DNA of 64,000 bases from Natranaerobius thermophilus JW/NM-WN-LF (GTDB lineage: Bacteria; Bacillota; Natranaerobiia; Natranaerobiales; Natranaerobiaceae). Made by a program: the position numbers and the translations under genes. This document shows, one piece after another, positions 24,837 through 33,406 of this stretch (the stretch's first letter is position 1; every line of letters begins with the position of its first letter). Location: NCBI RefSeq assembly GCF_000020005.1, contig NC_010718.1, positions 246,001-310,000 on the forward strand. Reading direction: 5' to 3'. A model generated the notes under the pieces. It made no database searches and was not told where the DNA came from. It was given only the letters and a program-made list of their open reading frames with translations.

Positions 24837-25801
24837 TGTAACCCAAGAAAAAAAGCGGTAAAAAAATAAAAAAAGTGGTAAAAGAATAAAAAAAGCGGTA
24901 AAAAATTCTGGAATAATCTGCAAGGAAAAAACTAGGACACAAGAGTGTAAATCCACCCCCTTTAGGTGACGGATAAGTAGTGAAGTTGATCTTCGGTGAT
25001 CATGAAATGTCACTACTGGGGGTGGATTTTTTGTGTATGAGTGTGTTGATAAATGTGTTAATAAATAAGCATTATTAAAGTGAGCTTGAGGATAAGTGGT
25101 AATTATTATTTTCATGTTCTGATGGGGTCTTGAGTTAATAATTAGTATGTCTTAAAAATTCTCTTACCACCTGACACATCAGCTTTTTAGACTCACCCAG
25201 ATCCTTCATATTCTTCGAATTGTCCTCAAATTATGAGTCGTATTACCCTCAAAATTTTAAGGCGATCACCTCTTATTCACCACTCTTTTCAGAACATAAG
25301 AGACCCTTTAAGGACTAATTAAGACCATTTAAGATCATCCAAACTCCACATAAAATACTCACACATATCCCACAAATTCATTAAAACTTTCCTAAAATCT
25401 TCCTCAAAAATCCTCTATATTCTACCCAAAAAATGATTAAGCAGCCCAACCCAAAATTTAGTAAAACCTCCTAAAATTTGACCTGTTTTTTACCGCTTTT
25501 TTTATTATAAATTTAAGGATAGCTGGAAATTTTCTGGAATAATCTTGAAGAAATATGGGAGATATTAGAATAAATAGGAAGAATTTTACTTAGTTTTTAC
25601 CACTTTTATTATTAAGGAAAATTTTGGGACACCTTGGGAATGGGGGTTTTGGGAGTTGGTTTTTTCCACTTTTATTCTTGTGTAACACTTAGAAAGTTAT
25701 TTTTGAAAAGCAAATACATTAGGAAATTAAACCAGCTTGGTAAAATATTTCTTATAAATGAAACTTTTTGTTGTATTATCTTGTCTAATGGATGAAATAA
25801 A
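24837..25801. other. Repeat-rich non-coding region beyond the transposon
   Basis: 965 bases with no supportable gene. It starts with three tandem 20-bp units (24848-24907) of the form AAAAAAAGCGGTAAAAAAAT. Inverted versions recur at 25486-25503 and near 25585-25605, and CTGGAATAATCT recurs directly at 24908 and about 25533. A large hairpin lies at 24950-25028. The stretch 25150-25480 is strikingly poor in G on the plus strand. It may be old intergenic or mobile debris. The sigma-factor promoter should lie near 25700-25800. Confidence 0.55.
24950..25033 (+). terminator. Two-tier hairpin with T run
   Basis: Outer stem AATCCACCCCC (24950-24960) / GGGGGTGGATT (25018-25028), inner stem AGTAGTGA (24976-24983) / TCACTACT (25010-25017), then a T run. 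Together with the empty site, it could be the original terminator of the glmS transcript. Confidence 0.7.
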
Positions 25802-25831
25802 TTGATAGCAGCAAAGGGGGTTCAAACAAAA

Positions 25832-26362
25832 TTGACAACTGAAATACAAGTTCAAAAAGCAGTTAAAGGAGATGAAGATAGTTTTGTAAACCTGATACAG
25901 TCGAGAAAGGAAAAAATGTATCGGATAGCATTTTCATATGTGAAAAACAAAGAAGATGCTCTAGATGTAGTCCAGGAAGTAACATATAAGGTGTACATTT
26001 CAATAGATAAACTAAAGCAGCCAGAGTACTTCGATACTTGGCTTGTTAAAATAACTATCAACACTGCAGTAAATTATATTAAATCAAATAATAAGTACGT
26101 CTACATGGAGGCGAACAAGGAAGTAAGAGATAGTCGATATAATAAAGATGAGATAGTTGAGATGATGGACTTAAATAATGCTTTGGATAATTTAGAGCAA
26201 AAAAACAAAGAAATTATAATATTAAAAAGTTTTGAAGATCTCAAGTTCAAGGAAATATCAGAAATATTAGGTTATCCATTAAATACTGTTAAAACAAACT
26301 TTTATAGAGGTTTAAAGAAAATTAAAGATAATTTGGAAGGAGGTTATAATAGTGAAGGTTAA
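25832..26362 (+). CDS. ECF RNA polymerase sigma factor (SigV-like)
   Basis: About 176 residues from TTG 25832; a longer frame from 25802 has no ribosome site, while AAAGGGGG lies 11 bases before 25832. Region 2 (AFSYVKNKEDALDVVQEVTYKVY) and region 4 (EIIILKSFEDLKFKEISEILGYPLNTVKTNFYRGLKKIK) are clear. It overlaps a membrane protein with an RsiV-like N-terminus, the usual sigma/anti-sigma pair. The targets could include the lipoprotein genes that follow. Confidence 0.92.
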   Translation: MTTEIQVQKAVKGDEDSFVNLIQSRKEKMYRIAFSYVKNKEDALDVVQEVTYKVYISIDKLKQPEYFDTWLVKITINTAVNYIKSNNKYVYMEANKEVRDSRYNKDEIVEMMDLNNALDNLEQKNKEIIILKSFEDLKFKEISEILGYPLNTVKTNFYRGLKKIKDNLEGGYNSEG

Positions 26363-27278
26363 GCATAAGCTTCAGAACTTTAAAAAAGATTATCACAAAA
26401 GCATTGACATCCCTGAAGAGATTGATGATTATATAATGAAAGGAGTTGAAAAAGGAATGCAAGAAAAAGCCAGAAAAAATTTTAAAAATAAAATTAAAAA
26501 AATAAGTCTAAGTGTTGCCGCTTCTCTTTTGTTGATTTTTACAGTTAGTATTAATACAATGCCTACTTTTGCAAATGCTATGCACGATATTCCGATAGCA
26601 GGACAGTTAGTGAGGATACTACATTTTAGTGAAGAACATCAGGAAGGTGGTAAAATTACTGATGGAAGTGACGTAGAGTTTATTTCATTGGTCGAAAAGG
26701 ATAACAAAGAGCACATAGTAATAAATTTTTCTCAGGACATAAAAGAAGAGGAGTTTGCAAGCCACTATGAAATTGATTACAGTGAATACCCATACACTTT
26801 AAATTTTAAAATTTCAGGTGTTAGAGAATTTTCAGCTGAGGATGAATTTGAAAAGATGAAGGACGGAAATATGATACAGGATATATATAGATTAATGACA
26901 CTAGACGATTCTATGGTAAGGTTTTCAATTACTATGGATAAGCCTTTCTCATATCAAGTGACAGAATATAAAGAACCAGGACAGTTAGTTGTCACTTTAG
27001 AAGAAAAACCAGAAAGTAAAGAAGAATCTATATATTCGATTAGAAGTGAATCATATCCCTATGGTGAAAAGATTGGAATATTAGAGGAACAGCTATTTTC
27101 GCTCGATACTAGAAGGATGTTAAAAGATGAAGATGAAGAATTTTTAATAGAAGTAGATTATTTCACTAGTAAAGAAAAAGCAGAAGATAAAAAGAAAGGT
27201 TTAATAGAAGAATACCCAGTAATTTCTGATTTTGTAATAGAAAAAAGAGGACCCAATGATATACCTAAAAATTATTAA
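26352..27278 (+). CDS. RsiV-like anti-sigma factor (membrane)
   Basis: 308 residues from GTG 26352 behind GGAAGGAGG. A cytoplasmic N-terminus (about 1-50, with IDIPEEIDDYIMKGVEKG) and one transmembrane helix (SVAASLLLIFTVSIN) precede MPTFANAMHDIPIAGQLVRILHF, which resembles the segment after the helix in RsiV of Bacillus. The rest is extracytoplasmic. I do not see the lysozyme-binding C-terminal domain of RsiV, so the signal may differ. It probably holds the sigma factor encoded just upstream. Confidence 0.8.
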   Translation: MKVKHKLQNFKKDYHKSIDIPEEIDDYIMKGVEKGMQEKARKNFKNKIKKISLSVAASLLLIFTVSINTMPTFANAMHDIPIAGQLVRILHFSEEHQEGGKITDGSDVEFISLVEKDNKEHIVINFSQDIKEEEFASHYEIDYSEYPYTLNFKISGVREFSAEDEFEKMKDGNMIQDIYRLMTLDDSMVRFSITMDKPFSYQVTEYKEPGQLVVTLEEKPESKEESIYSIRSESYPYGEKIGILEEQLFSLDTRRMLKDEDEEFLIEVDYFTSKEKAEDKKKGLIEEYPVISDFVIEKRGPNDIPKNY

Positions 27279-27686
27279 GTGAAAGATGAGCTAATCTTAT
27301 ATATTTGTCCCCAAAAATAAATGGTAAAAAATTTAAATCCACCCCTAAGGTGATGTATATTATGCTTCAAAGCTATAGAATATCACCTCTGGGGTGGACT
27401 TTTTTTGTCGATAAAGAAAATTTTTCATTTATTACCAACTTTTTTTATGCTTCAGACGTTAAATAAGCGTAAGACAAAAAGATAGCTATCTTTTACCAAC
27501 AAAATATACATAAAGGAGTAGAACTTGTTATGCTGGAACTGATAAACTAAAGTCAACAAATTTTGATAAATAGTTCTGAACAGAATTTACCGACATATTC
27601 CTTAATATGATATAATTAACTGGAAAATTTATATCAGAATGAGGATACAGTGAAGGGATGCGACGGTATGGAGGTGTTGGTTTACT
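27279..27686. other. Intergenic region, 408 bp, with terminator hairpin
   Basis: Apart from the hairpin at 27338-27405 it holds an ATG-started frame of only six codons near 27530 and a candidate promoter region before 27687. Nothing else supportable is seen. Confidence 0.5.
27338..27405 (+). terminator. Two-tier hairpin terminator after the anti-sigma gene
   Basis: TCCACCCC (27338-27345) / GGGGTGGA (27391-27398) outside and AGGTGAT (27348-27354) / ATCACCT (27382-27388) inside, then seven or more T. The sequence is related to the hairpin at 24950. Confidence 0.85.
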
Positions 27687-28636
27687 TTGAAGTGCGTACT
27701 CTTATATACCATGATTGCTATCACAATCTTTCTGATAGGGTGTGATGGCATTAATGAAGAAGAAAGCTTTCAGCCCGATGACCAGATAAGCGAAGAAAAA
27801 ATCAAACAAGAAGACAAAGACTTTTTAAATGATTATGATTGGACCATTACTGAAGCAATTAATTCTATAAGCGTTACTCTACCTGAAAATTTCCTCCATG
27901 AACCTGGGGAGTTTCCAAAAGTGATTTATTGGGCTTATAATAATGAATTGAATAAAGATATTGGAAAAGATTTAGAACCTTATTTAGGTAATGAAGTTAC
28001 TGTTAATCTATATGATATAGAAGAAGATTTACCAGAGTTTATGAGTCCGAGAGAAGATTCAGGTAGAGCAATTATAGTTCGCTATGAAGATGATATTATC
28101 GGAGCCTGGCTTGGTGCAGGAAGGCACGACGATTTTGCCTGTTCTTTAAAAGGGAATAGCTTTGAAGAAGTAGTGGGTAAAACATGGGACGAATGGGTTT
28201 ACACCATAATTGACGCTAACCATCCAAAAGAGGAAGAGTTGGCAGGACTAGGTGCAGAAGAAGTCGTCAAGGAATACTGGCAGGCTGCAGATATGGGTGA
28301 TTACGATAAGGCGTATTCACTTTTAAGCAGATGCAACATTAAAGACTATCTATTTATGAATATGGATAACAAGGAAATCTATAATCATAATTTTCAACAA
28401 GCAGTAATAGGAGGACTCTACAATATCGAATCGGTTGAGATGTTAGAAATTGAAGAAATAGACCATCTGAATCCAGGCAAAACCAACGAGATAAAAAGCA
28501 GTTTAGAGTGACAGTGGATAAAGAAGTAAGTGAAATAATCACCCATGATAGTGGCAAGCAAACTCGTTTTATGACACTAATTAAAGAGACACCTGAAATA
28601 GGATGGCGAATACAGGGTGTTGGTACTGGTCCATAG
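27687..28636 (+). pseudogene. Lipoprotein with DUF4829-like C-terminus, frameshifted
   Basis: The first frame (27687-28511, 274 residues) begins MKCVLLYTMIAITIFLIGC, a lipoprotein signal with lipobox LIGC, from TTG behind GGAGGTG. A DUF4829-like region starts near EEVVKEYWQAADMGDYDKAYSLLS. Near 28490, at a five-A run, the frame ends early, while the other frame continues as KKQFRVTVDKEVSE ... GWRIQGVGTGP to 28636. One extra A would give a single protein of about 315 residues. This looks like a one-base deletion, or a sequencing error. The function is unknown. Confidence 0.75.
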
Positions 28637-28770
28637 AATGAGAAAGAATTATAAATTCTTTGCAACAATTTTAGCTTTTGATAGTTATCACTTAGGAGAG
28701 AATTTGCCTTTATGAAAACGATTAAAATTTGCTGTTTTTTTGATATGATAGTTGTGAAAGGGTGACCATC

Positions 28771-29265
28771 TTGTAGTTAGAGATTACAAAAGACGAGCTA
28801 TCTGATTTAGTAAAAGAGGCAGCAAAAGATCCCAATGCATTTGGTACATTATATGATTACTTCTTTCCTAAAATTTATCAATATATTTATGATAGTGTGG
28901 GTGATATCGAATTAACAGAACTATTAGTATCAGAGACATTTTACCAGGTATTGTCTGAGATAACAAACTTGCGTTCTACGAATAACTTTCATACCTATGT
29001 GTTTACTGTAGCCAGAGAGCTAATATTAGCCAGGTGTGATAGCAATAGTTCTGACTCAAAAATTCCTGCTTATTTTAAATATTTTCATGATCATAAGCTT
29101 TTTAAATCATTTAAAAAACTTACCGATAGACAACAAGAAGTAATTTATTTACGCTTTTGTCAAAGATTGAACAGTAATGAGATTTCTGAAATCACCGATT
29201 CACAAGAGCAAGAAGTAAAAAATCTGCTCTATACAGGGTTGAAAAAATTAGCGAAAGTTATTTGA
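28771..29265 (+). pseudogene. ECF sigma-factor-like gene with stop at codon 2
   Basis: The open frame covers DELSDLVKEAAKDPNAF ... LTDRQQEVIYLRFCQRLNSNEISEITDSQEQEVKNLLYTGLKKL, a sigma region 2 and region 4 pattern. The only start with a proper ribosome site is TTG 28771 (GAAAGGGTGA upstream), but codon 2 is TAG (28774-28776). A first GTG occurs only at 28897, inside region 2. Either the gene is dead, or it uses an unusual start such as ATT 28783. Confidence 0.6.
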
Positions 29266-29276
29266 TCATGTTTGTT

Positions 29277-29347
29277 TTTTTAGTTTTATAGGTCTCTTTG
29301 TAGCTGGAATAATTGGTGAAAGTCAAACAGAAGTTATAGAGGGTGGG
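29277..29347 (+). pseudogene. Decayed copy of a small membrane-protein gene end
   Basis: This stretch closely matches 35402-35486, the 3' end of the intact 84-residue membrane-protein gene, including GCTGGAATAATT and CAGAAGTTATAGAGG, but with frame-breaking changes. It is a relic of a duplication. Confidence 0.55.
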
Positions 29348-29371
29348 AAGCTGATAAAAGGAGGCGATTTT

Positions 29372-30010
29372 ATTAGGCTAAACAGTGTTTACAAATTTTT
29401 AGTAGTATTAGTAAGTTCAATGATAATATTTAGTGTTGGATGTAATGATGAAGATCATGATGCTGACAAAAAAATAAACATCTCACAGAATACTGATTCA
29501 AAGTATGAAAAAACGTTTGAAAATTTAAGTCTTGGTAGATTATTTGATTTTAATTTTAAACTTCCAAACCCAGACGAAAGTTGGATAGAAATATGGGTTG
29601 AAGGGTATAAAGAGGGAGAACCTGTTGAACCCTTTCCACTTGCAAAACTTTCTTATGGATTAGGCCCTAGTGAAGAGGCAGAGGGGAATTTAGGAGCTGG
29701 ATTTCTAGAACTAGATAGCGATAATCCTCAAATATTTATTTACTCAAAAGGTGCTCAAAGCAAGCCTGTCGATATAGATAATGATTTATTTAGTGATATA
29801 AATGCTAAAAGCTGGGATTATGCCATTGATGATGAAGAAGTAGGTTTGAATTTTGGAGAAGAAAAGGTATTGGCAGTTTACCGACTAGGCAAAGACTCTA
29901 TGAGAGCAAGCTATGACTATCAAGATTCAGATGAATTAGACAAGATGATAAAAGAAGATGCAGTAGTTTTCGTAATGAAAATTGTGGTAGAGGAAAGGGA
30001 AGATTTGTAA
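29372..30010 (+). CDS. Lipoprotein of unknown function, candidate ATT start
   Basis: No known domain recognised. The protein needs the residues before the first ATG (29420) to have a signal peptide: RLNSVYKFLVVLVSSMIIFSVGC with lipobox SVGC. The ribosome site AAAAGGAGG ends at 29364, and seven bases later stands ATT 29372, suggesting an ATT start. The mature part is acidic and about 190 residues, probably anchored outside the membrane. It follows sigma-factor genes in a lipoprotein cluster. Confidence 0.7.
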   Translation: MRLNSVYKFLVVLVSSMIIFSVGCNDEDHDADKKINISQNTDSKYEKTFENLSLGRLFDFNFKLPNPDESWIEIWVEGYKEGEPVEPFPLAKLSYGLGPSEEAEGNLGAGFLELDSDNPQIFIYSKGAQSKPVDIDNDLFSDINAKSWDYAIDDEEVGLNFGEEKVLAVYRLGKDSMRASYDYQDSDELDKMIKEDAVVFVMKIVVEEREDL

Positions 30011-30273
30011 GTGATGCTTTTAATAGTTGCATATTATTGGGTGATAGCATCGCAATTAATAATTATGCATAAATCAGAATCACTTTAGAGTTAGGTGAAT
30101 TAAAATATAATCGAAAGTAATTAGTGTAAGGTGGTAGATTCATGATAGAGGGTTTAATACCAATCACCTTTCTAAGATATTTACTGTGAAACAGTTGATA
30201 ATAAATGAATAAAATTTATTTTTCTATACTTGTTATTTTTTGAATTAAATCTATAGATCGGAGGTGGTTATTT

Positions 30274-31110
30274 TTGTCTAACACAAAGCGTCTTTTAACA
30301 ATTTTTGTTATATTGGCAATTACAATTGTTATATCTAGTTGTAACGAACAAGAAGAATTGGAAATCGAGGATGATTTGTTGACAAAATCAAAAATATTAG
30401 AGGTGCTAGAAGAAGAATACGAACTTGAGGAAATAGAAGCAAAATCTCCTGTAGATGAGTTAAAAGAGGAAAGCAATATGATTGATGCATCATATCAATT
30501 TGATGACTTACCAGGAGAGCTATTCATTTATATTTTTGAGTCTATTGAAGAGAGAAATGAGCATTTTTCACATGAATTTTCTTATACTAGACCTCTAGAG
30601 GAGGAGCAGGGAGTAGATTATTCCGCCTATAATGCTCAAAATGCTGCTATTGTTTATAGGCCACTAGATCAAGAAAATGTATTAGGACAAACTGCCCAAT
30701 TAAGCGAAATTATTTTATATCAATTGAATGATATAAACGAAACAAGCTATAAAGGAGAAGGCGAAAACTGGCAGGTAGAATTAAATGCTTCTTATTATGA
30801 TTATGAATTAGAGACTGAAGATGAAAATGACATTTTTGGGTTGTTGACATATGAAATATATTATAAAGGTGATAATCACGATGAAGTTATCGATATGATG
30901 TTATATTTTCCTCATAGTGATGGCCAAGGTAAAGCAGGAGGCGGTAGAGGTGCGGGAGAACCTTTCTTAGAGAAAGGAGAACCTGTAAAATTAGACTTTT
31001 CAGGTAAAACCCTACCCGATGGCTTAGGCAATGACCAAACGGAAGTAATCATTGAATGGGAAGAAGACAGTGAACAACTAGAAGAAGTTATTACATTGGG
31101 GAAAGAATGA
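30274..31110 (+). CDS. Lipoprotein of unknown function
   Basis: 278 residues from TTG 30274 behind GGAGGTGG. Signal: KRLLTIFVILAITIVISSC, lipobox ISSC. The mature protein is very acidic (Glu/Asp runs such as EQEELEIEDDLL), consistent with export in a salty setting. A Gly-rich patch (GKAGGGRGAGE) lies near residue 225. No family recognised. A 263-base gap before it holds only a likely promoter. Confidence 0.75.
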   Translation: MSNTKRLLTIFVILAITIVISSCNEQEELEIEDDLLTKSKILEVLEEEYELEEIEAKSPVDELKEESNMIDASYQFDDLPGELFIYIFESIEERNEHFSHEFSYTRPLEEEQGVDYSAYNAQNAAIVYRPLDQENVLGQTAQLSEIILYQLNDINETSYKGEGENWQVELNASYYDYELETEDENDIFGLLTYEIYYKGDNHDEVIDMMLYFPHSDGQGKAGGGRGAGEPFLEKGEPVKLDFSGKTLPDGLGNDQTEVIIEWEEDSEQLEEVITLGKE

Positions 31111-31229
31111 TTAAATAAAAAATATTTTAAGTTCTTTACACTAAAATGTTAAATAATACGTATCATCTGACTACTGCGGCACATTTGATATTTTATCTTA
31201 ATTAATTTATGGAGGGTGGATTGATAAAA

Positions 31230-31931
31230 TTGAATAACAAATTTTTTGTTTCTTTACTAATTTTTATTGTGACTGCTTCACTTATAGCAATAGGTTGTAC
31301 AGAAACTGAAAATAAAGTATCCGAAGAAAAAAAGGAGGAGCTAGAAAGTGAAATTACTGATTTAGAAAATGAAATAGATGACTTAGAAACGAGATTAGAT
31401 GAATACTCTGAACTGCCAAGAGAGTTAAGTTTTGCTGAAAAAGCAGCTGACGATTATACAATCTTTTTAGAAAAAGCTTTGGAAAATTTAAACGAGGAAG
31501 AAGTTAAAGAGGTTGCTAAACAAGGGTATCAACATGAGCTGACAATTAGACCAACTGGAACTACTAAGAATCGAGAAGAAATACCATCAGATGGAAGAGT
31601 AAAAACTGCTTTAGACGAATTTTCTGTAGAAATTAGTGAAAAGCAGCGGGCTATTCCAGACATTGGTGATTCTTTTATAAAAAAAGCTGAAGAAAACAAA
31701 TTAGAGCACAGTGAAAATTATCCCTCAGAACAAGAATTGTTAGTAGTTAAAACAGAAGGAGTTGACTATAAACATGGAGTATCGAGTAGTCCTATAGATC
31801 GAGGGCACTCCTTTTGGTTAACATTCGAGGAAATAGAAAAAGGAAAAACATTAGAAATAGAAGTAGATTCTCAAATTAAAGAGAGAGTAGGCTTAAAAAC
31901 TGATGTGTTAGAAATTGAAGTAGAGGAGTAG
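31230..31931 (+). CDS. Lipoprotein with N-terminal coiled coil
   Basis: About 233 residues from TTG 31230; GGAGGGTGG lies about ten bases upstream, making 31209 unlikely. The signal ends in lipobox AIGC. A strong coiled coil follows (KKEELESEITDLENEIDDLE ... about residues 30-55). The rest is unrecognised; it holds an RPTGTTKNREEIPSDGRVKTALDEF segment. It is probably an anchored, possibly oligomeric, envelope protein. The upstream 40 bases share a motif with the region before 32434. Confidence 0.7.
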   Translation: MNNKFFVSLLIFIVTASLIAIGCTETENKVSEEKKEELESEITDLENEIDDLETRLDEYSELPRELSFAEKAADDYTIFLEKALENLNEEEVKEVAKQGYQHELTIRPTGTTKNREEIPSDGRVKTALDEFSVEISEKQRAIPDIGDSFIKKAEENKLEHSENYPSEQELLVVKTEGVDYKHGVSSSPIDRGHSFWLTFEEIEKGKTLEIEVDSQIKERVGLKTDVLEIEVEE

Positions 31932-32067
31932 ATAGTGAGTTAGAATAGTGCTTACAAGATATTGGATGTGTCTAGTAACGTAGTGATTTAAGAACTATTA
32001 TACTTTAATAAATTTTGATGTACTATTATAAATTAACTAGCTTTTTAATAAAGGTGGGGTGGATAAT

Positions 32068-32265
32068 ATGAAAAACACCAAATTAATTGTTTTAGTTTTA
32101 GTGGTTATTAGTGCATTTTTGGGACCACTATTGTTTTCAGAAATTATGCCAGGAGGAGATGTAAACACAAATTTAATTTGGGGATCAATTATAGTCCTTG
32201 CCGCTGTAGTGTCTATGAGTACTTCATTAATATTAGAAAAATTAGATGAACTAAAAAATAAATGA
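32068..32265 (+). CDS. Small two-helix membrane protein
   Basis: 65 residues from ATG 32068 (ribosome site GGTGGGGTGG). Two hydrophobic helices (IVLVLVVISAFLGPLLF and IWGSIIVLAAVVSMSTSLIL) are joined by a short loop, with a charged tail LEKLDELKNK. No family recognised. It stands between a lipoprotein and a larger membrane-anchored protein. Confidence 0.6.
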   Translation: MKNTKLIVLVLVVISAFLGPLLFSEIMPGGDVNTNLIWGSIIVLAAVVSMSTSLILEKLDELKNK

Positions 32266-32433
32266 TGATTAATAAAAACTTTATAGTCTTTTGAGAATTT
32301 TATTAGGTTTCTCTAGTCTGATGGGTGGTCAGTTAAAGAAATGGACTGATGAACATATTCTGATTACTGCGTTGTATTTGATATTTTAGGTAAATTACTA
32401 AATAAGATATCAATTTTAAAGAAGGAGGACTCT

Positions 32434-33321
32434 ATGTTACGAAAATCATATCTCAACGAAGCTGCTATTCTTATTGCAGTTATCGTACTTTTATTAATTT
32501 TTAATATAACATATGGAAATTGGAACCTTTCTCTTATGTTTAATGAAAAAACAGTGGATTTAGAAGGGGAAATGACAACCTCTGACGGTTATTTAACTTT
32601 AGAGCCTAGAGAGCTTATCCTTGATCACTCGAAGGTTACTTTATTGGTGGATTATCAAGTTGATGATAAGTTAAGGGAACTAGGATTTCAGTTTTCCGAC
32701 ACAACTACTCCGAGGTTACTATTAGCCAAAGAAAGTGATGTTGATAGGGAAAACTCTACTCTTCGAATGGCAAAGGGAACTCATCCTGATTCATCTGAAA
32801 AAATAACAGAGGATGACGAAGAATATTTCAAATATGAATATTGGTATCAAGACTTTCCTTATGAACTAGAAGAAAACTTGACTATTTCTATAGACAAGGC
32901 CTATATGAGTAAATCTCATCAAGAAGAATTTTCAGTTGAACCAGGAGACAGTGTGGAAGTAGAAATACCTGGCATAGGTAAATACCAGGGAGAATTGGGT
33001 GAACCAGAAAAAAACCTTGATGACTTAGATACAATAACATTTAAAGGAGAAACCACTTCCGAACATTTTGATTATGGTTTTGAAGTCAGGGACTATTTGA
33101 AAAGTGTAATAGAAGACCAGGAAATTACACCAAAGCAGATTGGTGGTAGTAGAAGTTCAGGAAGGGATTCATCCCATCAAACAATTGAAAGGACTTATAG
33201 AGTGGAAGATTCACAGTTCTGGGAGGGTGAATTATTGTTTAGTATAGGAAGAGTAAGGATACCTCTTGGAAATAGATTTGAAGCTCCTTATATGGATATA
33301 AACGTAACAGGAAAAAAGTGA
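32434..33321 (+). CDS. Membrane-anchored protein of unknown family, paralogue of 41876-42757
   Basis: 295 residues with one N-terminal helix (AAILIAVIVLLLIFNI) and an acidic extracytoplasmic part. It is clearly related to the protein at 41876-42757: both have YGNWNL.LMFNEK-like starts, LEGEMTTSD, ..ILDHSK.TLLVDYQV, a KYEYWYQ.FPYELE block, EPGD.VEVEI..IGKY, and end in GR.R...GNRFE.PYMD. RBS GAAGGAGG precedes ATG 32434. The function is unknown. Confidence 0.7.
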   Translation: MLRKSYLNEAAILIAVIVLLLIFNITYGNWNLSLMFNEKTVDLEGEMTTSDGYLTLEPRELILDHSKVTLLVDYQVDDKLRELGFQFSDTTTPRLLLAKESDVDRENSTLRMAKGTHPDSSEKITEDDEEYFKYEYWYQDFPYELEENLTISIDKAYMSKSHQEEFSVEPGDSVEVEIPGIGKYQGELGEPEKNLDDLDTITFKGETTSEHFDYGFEVRDYLKSVIEDQEITPKQIGGSRSSGRDSSHQTIERTYRVEDSQFWEGELLFSIGRVRIPLGNRFEAPYMDINVTGKK

Positions 33322-33406
33322 AGTAACAGTTCACAGTTTTTAGGTAAATAAAGTCAGTACTTGCATGCTTGTGGCAAAGTGAATTTCCTACCAAAGGAGA
33401 GCTAAT

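Noticed and set aside
24848..24907. Short CRISPR-like array
   Set aside because: Three abutting 20-bp units with no spacers and no cas genes; a simple tandem repeat.
24789..25115. 108-codon minus-strand ORF
   Set aside because: It lies over the low-complexity repeats, hairpin and the Tn7 end; its sequence is poly-Phe/Leu noise with no ribosome site.
28490..28500. Programmed -1 frameshifting in the DUF4829-like lipoprotein
   Set aside because: The A run is not in the X XXY YYZ phase and no downstream stem is evident; a simple deletion is likelier.
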